A stretch of 64,000 nucleotides of DNA, taken from positions 434,001 through 498,000 of the forward strand of contig NZ_JAFEJU010000001.1 in NCBI RefSeq assembly GCF_018555455.1, written 5' to 3'. Every line of letters starts with the position of its first letter. The first letter of the stretch is position 1. Both the position numbers and the translations under genes were made by a program. The stretch is from Bifidobacterium colobi. Lineage in GTDB: Bacteria > Actinomycetota > Actinomycetes > Actinomycetales > Bifidobacteriaceae. This document shows positions 9,323 to 17,911 of the stretch, one piece after another. The notes beneath the pieces are model-generated. The model saw nothing but the letters and a program-made list of their open reading frames with translations, made no database searches and was not told the origin of the DNA.

Positions 9323-9687
9323 CAGCGAGGCAGAACCTCGGCCCAACAGAAGAAACGCCCCATTGTGGCACGCCCAACGAAGAAAAACCACGAGCCGGCC
9401 GAGAAAATATCCTACTGGCAGCTCCCCCAGCGGAGCAACATCTCGAGCCAACAAAAGAAACGCCCTGTTGTGGCGCGCCCAGCGGAGCAAAACCTCGAGC
9501 CAATCACCGTTCTGACCCACTCATCAGCTGCCAGCGAAGCAAAACCTCGGGCTACTAGTGTTAATAACCTGTTCAGAGGCTCCCAGCGGGGCAAATCCTC
9601 GAGTCAATCACGAATACGTTCCACTCATCGGTCCTCAGCAAGATGAAACTGCGAATGAGTCGAGGAAATGCCACGCTGACAAGGTCT
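9323..9687. repeat. 52-bp tandem repeat, locus A (seven units)
   Basis: Units begin at 9323, 9375, 9428, 9480, 9532, 9584 and 9636, so the period is 52 bp with a single one-base insertion. The first half of each unit is conserved (CAGCGGAGCAAAACCTCGAG then CCAATCA-like); the second half diverges but shares words such as GAAACGCCCC and CCACTCATC. The same repeat, in phase, occurs at 20195-20450. 52 is not a multiple of three and all frames are interrupted, so the array is non-coding. Confidence 0.9.
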
Positions 9688-9703
9688 CACTCACGACTGC
9701 GAA

Positions 9704-11785
9704 TTATCCGAGCCTCGAACGGCGACGCAATGCAATCACAATGCCGCCAATCAACAGCAAAGTGACCCCAGCCGCCGCAAGACCGGCGATGTCTGAGCCG
9801 GTCAGGGACAAAGCGCCAAACTTGTTATCTGCAGTCGCCTGATTATTCTGGCCGCCACCGGCTCCCTCGCCTTTGCCTGCGTCCGGATCGGTAGGCGTAT
9901 TCGGATCGGTGGGCGTAGTCGGCCCCGGTTCAGGCTCAGGATCCGGCTCAGCTTCAGCAACCAGCTTCCACAGCTGCGCATCATCATCAGTCTTATCAGC
10001 AAAACCGACCTGCGCGCCCGCGGCATCACTAGACGGCGTGGCATAAGTGCCGGTCTTGCCATTGAGCAGACGAACGTAGCCGTCGCCAGCCTCCTCCAGC
10101 GTCCACGACTTATCGACGCCACCGTCGTCAACCCATTGGGTGAGTACTGCGGATCCATCGCCACCCCAGACGGCCAGTGAGCGTCCGCCGGATTTATTGA
10201 GGAACGTCACCGAATCATCGGCACCTACAGCAGCGCCAACATCGGCTTCAACATCGTCACTCTTCAACGCATGCCAGTACTGCGTTTCGGCATTGGTATC
10301 AGCGGTTTCCGTTACGATATCCGCCTTATCACCGTTGCCATATGGCGGGTCCTGCGTATTGCCGCCGGTTCCGATAGCCAGTCCCGTCTTCTTATTGATC
10401 AGCTGATAATACGCGCCAGCCGAATGGCCTAAATCAACCTCGCCGGCTTTGATGGTCTTGGAGCCAAAGTTGCCTTGCGCAATGACTACGCGCCCGGTCT
10501 GCGGCACGTAAGTGAGATTGCGACTGTATCCAGCGCCAACAGTGGTCTTATACCGCTTCCATACGCCGTCCGAAGCACCGGTCTCGTTGACCCACACGTC
10601 GTTGCCGCCGCCGGGCGCGTTGTACAGGATTCGCCCATCGGGCAGATTCACCAGCACTGGGCTGCCGCCTGTAGCCAGACGCCCACCCGAGTTCGGCAAA
10701 TTGGTAATCGGCTGACCGTTCACTTTATAGAATTCGAGCGGATTATCGGCAATCTTCACTTGGATGTTGGTGCCACCGCCCCACCATTCAAAGGTCATCA
10801 TCCATTTGCCATCAGTGGTGGGTGCGACCGTGGTCATGCCAGGGCGACCTTTGCCGAGCTCACCGCCCGAGAAGGTGTATCCCTTTTCATCGATAACCAG
10901 ACCGCTCCATGTGCCGGCTGCGGTGCCGTCCCACGTTCGATGCACCAACACCTGGCCAATGGGGTCAGCAGCCGTGTCATTATCCGCGGCAATGGTCACT
11001 TCGCCGGTTTGGCTGTTGTAATCAGCGGCATCGTATTCGTTTTCGTCGGAGTAGTAGCACACGAGCTTGTTGTCATACACCATGAGGAACGGCTCCCACA
11101 CGGGATCGTTCTGTTTATTGGTGTTCTCCGAGGAGAAATGATTGCCGTAAGCGCCTTCCCAACCACCGCCGGCAACAATATTGAGAAACTCCCATTGCTC
11201 ACCTTTGCCGTCCGTGCTGGCATACAGGGCAAGCGCCATGTCTTTGCGGTCACCGTCGCTGTTCGGCTTCCAATCAGCGTTTTGCGCCAACATGTCGTTG
11301 CGGTAGATGTCATCACCGGAAACGATGGACGCGAGCAGCATCGTGCCCTTTTTCAGGTTGCCCACATCTTGCGGCAATGTGTACAAATATGGATTGGTCC
11401 AATTACTGGTGTACTTGGTGAAATCGGCTTCCCGACTGGTGCCGGCGGTGAGCTCGGCGGGCGATTTCACCTCGGTCAGCGGCTGCCAACTCGTGCCATA
11501 ATCATCGCTTTTGTAGATCGGCAAGGTTTGCCCCACCGGTTCTCCAAGACTGCGTTCAAACGTCATGAGCAGTCTGCCACTCTCCAGCTGCGCCACCTTG
11601 GGATACAGCACAGCATTGGCTTTGTTAGCTGTGGCCCATTGCGCATCGGTGGCCTGGTACACGGTGTTCGGCACGCTGGTATAAGCGTGAGCAGCAGGTG
11701 CTATCAATGCCCCGCTGAGCAGGGTCGAGGCAACGGCTAGAACGGCTGCACCTCGGCCGATGTTCCGCCGACGGTCATGCTGCAT
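9704..11785 (-). CDS. Secreted, wall-anchored GH93-like propeller protein with ricin-type lectin domain
   Basis: About 693 residues. A signal peptide (MQHDRRRNIGRG then a hydrophobic core ending APAAHAY) leads to a six-bladed-propeller domain of roughly 420 residues with SDDYGTSW (Asp-box), EPFLMVYDNKLVCYYSDE and GRPGMTTVAPTTDGKWMMTF, which I recognise as resembling GH93 exo-arabinanases and other BNR proteins. A ricin-B-type domain (YYQLINKKTGLAIG onward), a Pro/Asp/Thr-rich spacer and a C-terminal LSLTG, hydrophobic stretch and RRRSR tail follow, an LPXTG-like sorting signal. The start at 11785 has AAAGGAG upstream. Likely clips arabinose- or xylose-containing side chains for the neighbouring importer; substrate is inferred. 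Confidence 0.78.
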   Translation of the reverse strand: MQHDRRRNIGRGAAVLAVASTLLSGALIAPAAHAYTSVPNTVYQATDAQWATANKANAVLYPKVAQLESGRLLMTFERSLGEPVGQTLPIYKSDDYGTSWQPLTEVKSPAELTAGTSREADFTKYTSNWTNPYLYTLPQDVGNLKKGTMLLASIVSGDDIYRNDMLAQNADWKPNSDGDRKDMALALYASTDGKGEQWEFLNIVAGGGWEGAYGNHFSSENTNKQNDPVWEPFLMVYDNKLVCYYSDENEYDAADYNSQTGEVTIAADNDTAADPIGQVLVHRTWDGTAAGTWSGLVIDEKGYTFSGGELGKGRPGMTTVAPTTDGKWMMTFEWWGGGTNIQVKIADNPLEFYKVNGQPITNLPNSGGRLATGGSPVLVNLPDGRILYNAPGGGNDVWVNETGASDGVWKRYKTTVGAGYSRNLTYVPQTGRVVIAQGNFGSKTIKAGEVDLGHSAGAYYQLINKKTGLAIGTGGNTQDPPYGNGDKADIVTETADTNAETQYWHALKSDDVEADVGAAVGADDSVTFLNKSGGRSLAVWGGDGSAVLTQWVDDGGVDKSWTLEEAGDGYVRLLNGKTGTYATPSSDAAGAQVGFADKTDDDAQLWKLVAEAEPDPEPEPGPTTPTDPNTPTDPDAGKGEGAGGGQNNQATADNKFGALSLTGSDIAGLAAAGVTLLLIGGIVIALRRRSRLG

Positions 11786-11857
11786 ATGGAATCTCCTTTG
11801 ATTCTTTATGTGATTGATGATGGTTTGGCAAATGGATTGCAGTGAATTAGCAATGAT

Positions 11858-11943
11858 TTGCCGGGAGCGTTTGCACGACTGATGCAACTGCTGCGACTGC
11901 CAGAATGCAGCGCAACTGCTGGGATGCAGCGCGCAAACGCTCC
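11858..11943. other. Inverted repeat between the propeller and xylosidase genes
   Basis: GGAGCGTTTGC (about 11858-11870) and GCAAACGCTCC (about 11932-11943) form arms around a loop that itself contains repeated CTGC/GCAG words. It follows the GH120 gene on the minus strand and precedes the propeller gene, so it could terminate one or regulate the other. No U-run supports a classical terminator. Confidence 0.45.
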
Positions 11944-11965
11944 ACAACTACACCGGATTGGCGCG

Positions 11966-14041
11966 CTAGGCTACGCGCACACGGTTGGAGCCCGGCTTCA
12001 GGCTCTCGAGCGGACCGGGAACCGGATGCTCACCGCGAGCCTCGCCATTCACATCCTCATCGACGGCGAGCGCGGTACCGTCCGAGTTCACGAATGGTTC
12101 GGTGACGATGCGCGGGGTGCCGAGCAATTCAGTGTCGACCACGCACGTATCCAGGCCCAGCATTGCCGGGTCAACATCCACGTCCAGCCATACTGTGCCG
12201 TCTGCTTCGGTGACTATGCGCGCCTGGGCTTTGGCTGCGAGCGCACTGGCTGCGGCCACGCCTTCCGCGCCGACTGGCTCGGCAGCAACGCGCGCACCTG
12301 CATCAGCCGAGGCTGTGGCTACGTACTTGGTCTGCTCGGCGGCGAATGCGGGCGCGACCTGCCCCTCGCCGCCACGCAGGTAAGCATTGCCGTTGATATA
12401 CATCGGCTGCGGCACCTGTTCGAACATCTCCACGTCGCCCGGATCGTTGGCATGCACGCGCGCCATGTATTCGGCTTCGCTGGTCGGTGCACCGTCCGCA
12501 TAGGCGGTGCCGCGATGGGTGACTGCACTGAACTCAGGGCCGCCTACGAAGATGTTCTGATAGAAGCGATCGTCGCCGCCGTAGACACACGCGTATCCAG
12601 CCACGGCCGTGGAATGCGGCAGATGGTATGGCGTGGAGCGGTTGAGCACGGTGCGCGGCTGGGTGGTGCCGCAGAACAGGTTGTGCACAAAGGCGCTGCC
12701 CTGAGCTACGTTGTCCATGCTGTAGAACGAGCCGAAGATGTTGTTGTCGAACAGGCAGGGTCCGGAGGTGACCTCGATCATGAAGTCGCGCCAATTGTTG
12801 TGGTAGATGTTGCGGGTCACGCGAGTGCCCTGCAATTCCCAGTCCAGCCATGTGCCGAGCGTGCAGTCGTGGATGTGATTGTGACGGATCACCGTGTCGA
12901 TCGCAGCGTGGAATTTGATGCCGGCTATCTCATGGCCGAAGAACTCGCGCTTGGTGGCGATGTTGTGGATGTGGTTGTCTTCAATGATGCTGAATGCGCA
13001 TCCCATGTGACCCACGATGCCGTTCTGCCCGCAGTCGTGAATATGATTGCGGCGCACGATGTGCCCGCCGATGGTTTCGCGCGACCAACCGTGGCGGATG
13101 GCGCGGAATACGACTTCCTGCTGAATCTGATAGCCAGGCTTGCGGCCGAAGCGCGAGGCTTCATTGTCGCCGGTGGTTTCGTCTTTACCGAGGCTCACGC
13201 CGGAGCAGCGGGCATCATGGATGTCGTTATCTTCGATGATCCAGCCTTTTGACCAGTGGGTGCCGATCAGGCCCTTCTGGTTGCCGGTGGGCGGGGCCCA
13301 ACCGCAGGCGGCTTGCGCGAGTTCGAAGCCACGTACGGTGATGTAGTTGCGGCCTGGAAGCTTCGGGTAGAAGCAGGTTTCGCGCACGTTGATTTCGGTC
13401 AGGTGCTCGTTCGGATTGAGGTCGTGGAAGTTGGCCCAGATTTCCGTGGTGCCTTCCTTACCGCCTCGCACCTCGGCATGCCACTGCCAGATGGTTTTGG
13501 AAGGATCTTCAATCGGCTCGGTGACGGACACCCAATCCGGCCCGTAGCCGAAGGTGCGCGGCTCGGCGGCAGCCACCGCTTCCACGCTGGGTGCCTCATA
13601 CATCGAACGGCCATCCAAGTACACCTCGCCCAAGCTCATCGTCCATTCGCTCGGGCGCTCGAGCCAGTCGCCGCGAAGGGGCGTGGCAAACGGATTGAAA
13701 TCACCGAACAGGGCGTTCGGCACGCTCACATGCCATACGCCTTCGGCGCCTTTGGATCTATCTGCGCCGCCCACCGGCTCCCAGCCCGTAACGATTTCGG
13801 AGCCTTTAATCACCGCATATTCGCCAGAAGCTGCTGCATAGGTAATACGCGTGAATTCGTTGAGACCGCCTAGCGCCGGGCTTACCTGTTCGCGGTAGAT
13901 GCCCTCGTGCACGAGTACGGTGTCGCCGGGCATCGCCACGGCCGCAGCCGCTGAAATCGTAGCGAACGGCGTGGTCTCATCGCCATTTTGGACTGCGGCA
14001 CCAAGGGCCGCCGCGGAAACGTGAAGTGTGTGCTGAGTCAT
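11966..14041 (-). CDS. GH120 beta-xylosidase (XylC-like)
   Basis: A 691-residue protein without signal peptide, so it acts in the cytosol on imported oligosaccharides. The right-handed beta-helix sequence closely resembles the GH120 enzyme XylC of Thermoanaerobacterium saccharolyticum: YITVRGFELAQAACGWAPPT, SKGWIIEDNDIHDARC, HDCGQNGIVGH, REFFGHEIAGIK and VLNRSTPYHLPHST. By alignment from memory the nucleophile is Asp399 in WLDWE and the acid/base Glu422 in IEVTSGP. It releases xylose from the non-reducing end of xylo-oligosaccharides in characterised members. It lies downstream of the permeases, separated by a terminator hairpin (14074-14123); GAAAGGAG precedes its ATG. Confidence 0.92.
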   Translation of the reverse strand: MTQHTLHVSAAALGAAVQNGDETTPFATISAAAAVAMPGDTVLVHEGIYREQVSPALGGLNEFTRITYAAASGEYAVIKGSEIVTGWEPVGGADRSKGAEGVWHVSVPNALFGDFNPFATPLRGDWLERPSEWTMSLGEVYLDGRSMYEAPSVEAVAAAEPRTFGYGPDWVSVTEPIEDPSKTIWQWHAEVRGGKEGTTEIWANFHDLNPNEHLTEINVRETCFYPKLPGRNYITVRGFELAQAACGWAPPTGNQKGLIGTHWSKGWIIEDNDIHDARCSGVSLGKDETTGDNEASRFGRKPGYQIQQEVVFRAIRHGWSRETIGGHIVRRNHIHDCGQNGIVGHMGCAFSIIEDNHIHNIATKREFFGHEIAGIKFHAAIDTVIRHNHIHDCTLGTWLDWELQGTRVTRNIYHNNWRDFMIEVTSGPCLFDNNIFGSFYSMDNVAQGSAFVHNLFCGTTQPRTVLNRSTPYHLPHSTAVAGYACVYGGDDRFYQNIFVGGPEFSAVTHRGTAYADGAPTSEAEYMARVHANDPGDVEMFEQVPQPMYINGNAYLRGGEGQVAPAFAAEQTKYVATASADAGARVAAEPVGAEGVAAASALAAKAQARIVTEADGTVWLDVDVDPAMLGLDTCVVDTELLGTPRIVTEPFVNSDGTALAVDEDVNGEARGEHPVPGPLESLKPGSNRVRVA

Positions 14042-14073
14042 GTCAACACTCCTTTCCAGTCAGAGAAAGCTAA

Positions 14074-14123
14074 AAAGAGCGCACTGGCCCAGACCCTCCC
14101 ATGAATCAGGTTGGGCCAGTGCG
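14074..14123 (-). terminator. Rho-independent terminator after the permease operon
   Basis: CGCACTGGCCCA (14080-14091) pairs with TGGGCCAGTGCG (14112-14123). On the minus strand the stem is followed by GCTCTTTTTAGC. It separates the permeases from the GH120 gene, so xylosidase expression relies on readthrough or its own promoter. Confidence 0.8.
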
Positions 14124-14138
14124 TCTTGAGGATTGTGG

Positions 14139-14969
14139 TTACTTGCTGAATCCGGCGGTCAGGCCGGCGACCATCTGCTTGCGTCCGATGATGTAGGCGG
14201 TCAAGATCGGAATCACCGAAACCACCACAGCGGCAAGAATGCCGGGGATATCAACGGTGAACTGGCCTTGGAACGCCCACAGGCTCAGTGTGATCACACG
14301 ATTCGAGGAGCTTTGGGTCAGAATCAGGGGGAAGAGGAACCCATTCCAGACCTGCAGCGCGTCGTAAATCGAGACGGTAATAATGGCCGGCTTGATCATG
14401 GGGATGGCGAGCCGCCACATGATTTTCCATTCAGTGGCACCGTCCACTTCCATCGCCTCGAACAATGACTGCGGAATATCACGCAGGAAGTTGCACAGAA
14501 TCATGACGGTGATGGGAATGGCGAAACCAACCGAGGGAAGGATGATGGCCCAGAGGGTGTCGTATAGACCCATCTGGATGATCAGGTAATACACAGGGAT
14601 GATGGTGGCCTGCATCGGGATGGCGAGACCGGTGATAATCACCTTGTAGATCGCACGGGCACCAGCGTCCGCGCGACGGGTGATGGCGTAGGCGGCCATC
14701 ACGGTGACCAGCAGAATCAGCGCCACGGTCACGATGGTGACAAACAACGTATTGCCGATGTACAGCAGGAAATCATTGGCAAACACGCGCCCGTATGCGG
14801 CGAACGTGAAGTGCTTGGGCAGGGAGAGCGGATTCTGGGAGTAGATCTCACTTTGGTCGCGCAGCGACGTGACCACGATGTAGTAGATCGGGATGACGAT
14901 GAGGGCGAACCAGAACCAGCCGAGGAATCCGCCGACGACGTTGTATTGCTTGTTCTTAATACGAATCAT
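14139..14969 (-). CDS. ABC sugar transporter permease, MalG/LacG type
   Basis: A 276-residue inner-membrane permease with six predicted helices and the EAA loop (EAMEVDGATEWKIMWRLAIPM, residues ~190-210) that docks the ATPase. Belongs to the carbohydrate-uptake CUT1 family. The ATG at 14969 (MIRIKNKQYN) is chosen: it lies five bases after the stop of the preceding permease and has GGAAGG upstream, although the frame stays open much further. No ATPase gene is present nearby; bifidobacteria commonly share one MsiK-like ATPase among CUT1 systems, so that is presumed here. Confidence 0.92.
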   Translation of the reverse strand: MIRIKNKQYNVVGGFLGWFWFALIVIPIYYIVVTSLRDQSEIYSQNPLSLPKHFTFAAYGRVFANDFLLYIGNTLFVTIVTVALILLVTVMAAYAITRRADAGARAIYKVIITGLAIPMQATIIPVYYLIIQMGLYDTLWAIILPSVGFAIPITVMILCNFLRDIPQSLFEAMEVDGATEWKIMWRLAIPMIKPAIITVSIYDALQVWNGFLFPLILTQSSSNRVITLSLWAFQGQFTVDIPGILAAVVVSVIPILTAYIIGRKQMVAGLTAGFSK

Positions 14970-14974
14970 GATGA

Positions 14975-16018
14975 TCAGGCGCCTTCCATCTGGCTTTCCA
15001 TCTTGTCCGAACCGGATACCTTGTTCAAAATCAGCGATACTGCGATGCCGAGCGCGAGGATAATCACACCGACCACGCTCGCACCGCCCATGTCGTAGCT
15101 CTTGAAGCCCTTCAAGTACATGTCGAGCGGGAGGATGCGGGTGGCATTGCCTGGGCCGCCGCCGATCATCACGTACACCAGATCGAAGTAGGTCAGCGAA
15201 CCGACGATCATCAGAGTGGAGTCGGTGGCGAACGTGTACTTGAGCTGCGGCAGTGTGATGGAGAAGAACTGACGGATGGGGCCCGCGCCATCGATGGTGG
15301 CTGCCTCGTACATGGTCTGCGGAATCTGGCGTACCGCACCTTGGTAAAGCAGCGAGTGCAGCGGAATGAAGCACCAGGAGACTACGAAAATCACCGTCCA
15401 CAGTGCAGTCTTCGGATCACCGAGCCAGTTGTGTGCCAACCAACCGATGCCGAACGCCTTGCCGACACCGAAGTTCGGATCCAAGAGGTTCTTCCAAGTG
15501 ATGGCCACAGCGGTGGAGCTGAACAGCAGCGGCAGGAAGTAGAAGACGGCGAGGAATGCGCGGTACTTTTGCGTGCCGGCCATGAAGGTGCCGAGCAGGA
15601 TGCAGATCGGGGTCTGCACAGCCCAGCTGACGATGGTCAGGATGATGGTGAGTTTGAAGGCGTTCATCACCAGCGGATCCTGGAACATGCGCACCCAGTT
15701 GCCGATGCCGTTGAAGGTGATGGCGCCGAGGCCATCCCAGGTCGTGAAGGACAGGACCAGAACGCCGACCAGTGGGATGAGCGCGAAGACACCGAAGAAG
15801 ATGAGGGCCGGGGCGGTGTACCACAGGGATGGTCCCTTGTGCAGTTTGCCGGTTTTCTTGGATTTGGCTGCCGCGTGCGATTGTGCCGTTGGTGCTGCTG
15901 ATGTTGGTGATACTGATGTTGGTGATACTGATGTTGGTGATACTGATGTTGGTGATACTGATGTTTGTGGCGCTGCGTGCGGCGTTGCTACGCGGGCTGT
16001 TTTGGAAACGGAAGACAT
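14975..16018 (-). CDS. ABC sugar transporter permease, MalF/LacF type
   Basis: A 347-residue permease with six predicted helices and an EAA loop (YEAATIDGAGPIRQFFSITL). It pairs with the adjacent MalG-type permease and the upstream binding lipoprotein. The start at 16018 (MSSVSKTARVA) has GAGAGG upstream. Its cytosolic N-terminus is unusual: residues encoded by a 15-bp tandem repeat give four exact copies of the pentapeptide SVSPT, followed by Ala/Gln/Lys-rich sequence before the first helix. The repeat keeps the frame when it expands or contracts. Confidence 0.92.
   Translation of the reverse strand: MSSVSKTARVATPHAAPQTSVSPTSVSPTSVSPTSVSPTSAAPTAQSHAAAKSKKTGKLHKGPSLWYTAPALIFFGVFALIPLVGVLVLSFTTWDGLGAITFNGIGNWVRMFQDPLVMNAFKLTIILTIVSWAVQTPICILLGTFMAGTQKYRAFLAVFYFLPLLFSSTAVAITWKNLLDPNFGVGKAFGIGWLAHNWLGDPKTALWTVIFVVSWCFIPLHSLLYQGAVRQIPQTMYEAATIDGAGPIRQFFSITLPQLKYTFATDSTLMIVGSLTYFDLVYVMIGGGPGNATRILPLDMYLKGFKSYDMGGASVVGVIILALGIAVSLILNKVSGSDKMESQMEGA
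15899..15965. repeat. 15-bp in-frame tandem repeat inside the MalF-type permease gene
   Basis: Four identical copies of TGATGTTGGTGATAC (15899-15958) plus a partial fifth copy. On the coding (minus) strand each encodes SVSPT. Perfect identity suggests recent or ongoing length variation. Confidence 0.92.
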
Positions 16019-16058
16019 GATTTCCTCTCTTGCATGGTTCAGTCTCAGGAAGGAGGCT

Positions 16059-16121
16059 GGCACTGGCCGGCGAACGGAAGAAGGGAAGGAGATGAACCTA
16101 CTTCCGACCGCCGGCCGTGCC
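16059..16121 (-). other. Hairpin between binding-protein and permease genes
   Basis: GGCACTGGCCGGCG (16059-16072) and CGCCGGCCGTGCC (16109-16121) form a GC-rich stem with a purine-rich loop. No U-run follows. Such a stem after a binding-protein gene typically protects its transcript or lowers downstream transcription, matching the need for excess binding protein (inference). Confidence 0.6.
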
Positions 16122-16153
16122 GATAGCAGTGGATTTGTGCCGATGGCAGTGGA

Positions 16154-17476
16154 TTACAGGGTCTTGTTCATCGCGTCCGCGAACTGCTGCGGAGTGATCT
16201 GCTTCAGGAAGACCTGCTCGAGGTTGTTGAGCAGTGCCTGACCCTGATCGGCGGGCAGTGCCACGTCGAGGGAGAGCTGGTAGTTGGAGGCGTCCTTGAC
16301 GGAGTCGTAGACGTAGGTGAGGAAGCCGGTGCCGTCGTCGGCAGACTTGACCTTGTCTTCGATGCCCTTGACCGGGGGCACGCCACCGCTCTTGAGCAGA
16401 CCGTCCACGATGCCGTCGGAGTAGGTGTTTTCCTTGAGGTACTTGATGGCGGTCTGCTGGGATTCCTTGCCAGCGGAGGCGGCGACGGACCAGTAGTTGG
16501 CGAGGTTGCCGGTCAGCATGGTCGGGTCGCCCTTGCCACCTTCGACGGCCGGGAATGCGGCGTAACCGAGGTCGTTCTTGGCGAAGTCGGCGTTGATGGT
16601 GCCGAAGTCGGCATACACCCAGGAGCCCATGAGGTCGAAGCCGGCCTGGCCGTTGGCGAGCAGGGCGGTGTCTTTCTTATCGTCGGCGGACATGGACTGG
16701 TAGCTGTCGCCGAACGCGCCAGCATCCACCAGATCCTGAATCTTGGTCATGGCTTCAATCACTGCCGGATCGGACCATGCGTCTTTCTTGCCGTCGAGGA
16801 TGTTCTGCATCACATCCGGGCCGCCAATGCGGTCAATGAGGTACGCGGCCCACATCAGGTACGGCCACTTGCTGCCGCCGGCCAATGCGATCGGGGTCTT
16901 GCCGGCGTCCTTGAGCTTGGCGACGTCATCGAGCAGCTCATCCCAGGTCTGGGGAGCGTCGGAGATGCCGGCTTCCTTGAGCACGGCCTTGTTAGTCCAC
17001 AGGATTGCCGGCTGCACTTGGCCCACCGGCACGGCGACGAGCTTATCGTCGCGGTAGCCTTCGGCGGCCACCGAGTCGAGCACCTTCTCCTTGACTGTGG
17101 AGTCAAGGTCACTCGTCAAATCGATGATGTTCTTGTTGGACCAGTAATCGGTGACCGGAGAGCCGCCCCAGCTGAGCACCAGCGTTGGTGCGTTACCGGA
17201 TCCGATGGCGGTACGAATCTTCTCCTTGTAGGAGTCGTTGGCGAAGGATTCATTCTTGATTTGGGCGTCTGGATTGGCTTTATTCCAGTCTTCGAAGGTC
17301 TGCTGGACCGATGCCCAGGTGCTGTCGGTCAGACTCCAGACCGTGGCGTTCGCACCGGTGGCTTTGGCCGAGCCGCCGCCCGGCTGTGCGCCACATGCTG
17401 AGACCGTAAGCAGTGTGGCGCTTGCCGCGATGGCTGCGGTGAGGCGAATTGCCTTGGCTTTCAATGTACCTTTCAT
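16154..17476 (-). CDS. Sugar-binding lipoprotein of an ABC transporter
   Basis: A 440-residue extracellular solute-binding protein (family 1). The N-terminal signal ends in a lipobox, LTVSAC, so the mature protein starts with lipidated Cys28. The body shows the two-lobe binding-protein pattern (NIIDLTSDLD, PAILWTNKAVLKEAGI, TWDELLDDVAKLKDAGKTPIAL). It is the first gene of the operon running to the two permeases and sits next to a GH120 xylosidase, so xylo- or arabino-oligosaccharides are the likely ligands. Its promoter carries a TetR-type palindrome. Confidence 0.95.
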   Translation of the reverse strand: MKGTLKAKAIRLTAAIAASATLLTVSACGAQPGGGSAKATGANATVWSLTDSTWASVQQTFEDWNKANPDAQIKNESFANDSYKEKIRTAIGSGNAPTLVLSWGGSPVTDYWSNKNIIDLTSDLDSTVKEKVLDSVAAEGYRDDKLVAVPVGQVQPAILWTNKAVLKEAGISDAPQTWDELLDDVAKLKDAGKTPIALAGGSKWPYLMWAAYLIDRIGGPDVMQNILDGKKDAWSDPAVIEAMTKIQDLVDAGAFGDSYQSMSADDKKDTALLANGQAGFDLMGSWVYADFGTINADFAKNDLGYAAFPAVEGGKGDPTMLTGNLANYWSVAASAGKESQQTAIKYLKENTYSDGIVDGLLKSGGVPPVKGIEDKVKSADDGTGFLTYVYDSVKDASNYQLSLDVALPADQGQALLNNLEQVFLKQITPQQFADAMNKTL

Positions 17477-17630
17477 CTGTTCCTCCTTGAACGTAGGTGC
17501 ATTTGTGTGCGCATCAACAACGATGTTGGTGATTATTGATGGTTATGAGGGTTATTTGGGTTGGTTGTAGTTGATTGTGGGGTTGTACGTGTTGGTGCTG
17601 TTACGGCTGCTCGTTCAACCGATGGCTTAA

Positions 17631-17658
17631 CTATATACTGAGTCAGCACTCAGTTCAA
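17631..17658 (-). promoter_or_regulatory. Promoter and TetR-type operator of the sugar ABC operon
   Basis: On the minus strand, TTGAAC and TATAGT are spaced by 17 bases. The perfect palindrome ACTGAGT-GCTG-ACTCAGT (17637-17654) fills the spacer, so a bound repressor would block RNA polymerase. The same half-site recurs next to the tetR gene. Confidence 0.8.
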
Positions 17659-17882
17659 ACGATGTTCGGCGTGTCTTGCGTAACTGTGCACGGCGACGTT
17701 CCTAATGTTATGGCAACCATTGTGTTCTCATGCGCGATATCCCTTGATATTTCAACGTTTTGCCGGCTATCCGATGTGTTGGGACGCTATGAGATAACAT
17801 CCCAGCACTTGGAGCACACAAGAAACATCTACAGGAATTCGCCAGCGAATTACCATGTGCACATGTTCGGTTGCCTACATTC

Positions 17883-17911
17883 AACTGAGTCATTACTCAG
17901 TTCCTACTCAG
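17883..17911. promoter_or_regulatory. Second TetR-type operator plus extra half-site
   Basis: AACTGAGT-CATT-ACTCAGTT (17883-17902) is a perfect inverted repeat, followed by another ACTCAGTT half-site that overlaps the tetR stop codon. It lies about 230 bases upstream of the first operator, suitable for cooperative or looped repression. Confidence 0.7.

Noticed and set aside
9323..9687. CRISPR-like array (conserved 25-nt part and variable 27-nt part)
   Set aside because: The variable halves are similar to each other (units 1 and 3; units 4 and 6), the repeats are poorly conserved and no cas genes are near.
14139..15401. 420-codon version of the MalG-type permease
   Set aside because: The extra N-terminus overlaps the MalF-type gene in another frame; the ATG at 14969 with its ribosome site is the natural start.
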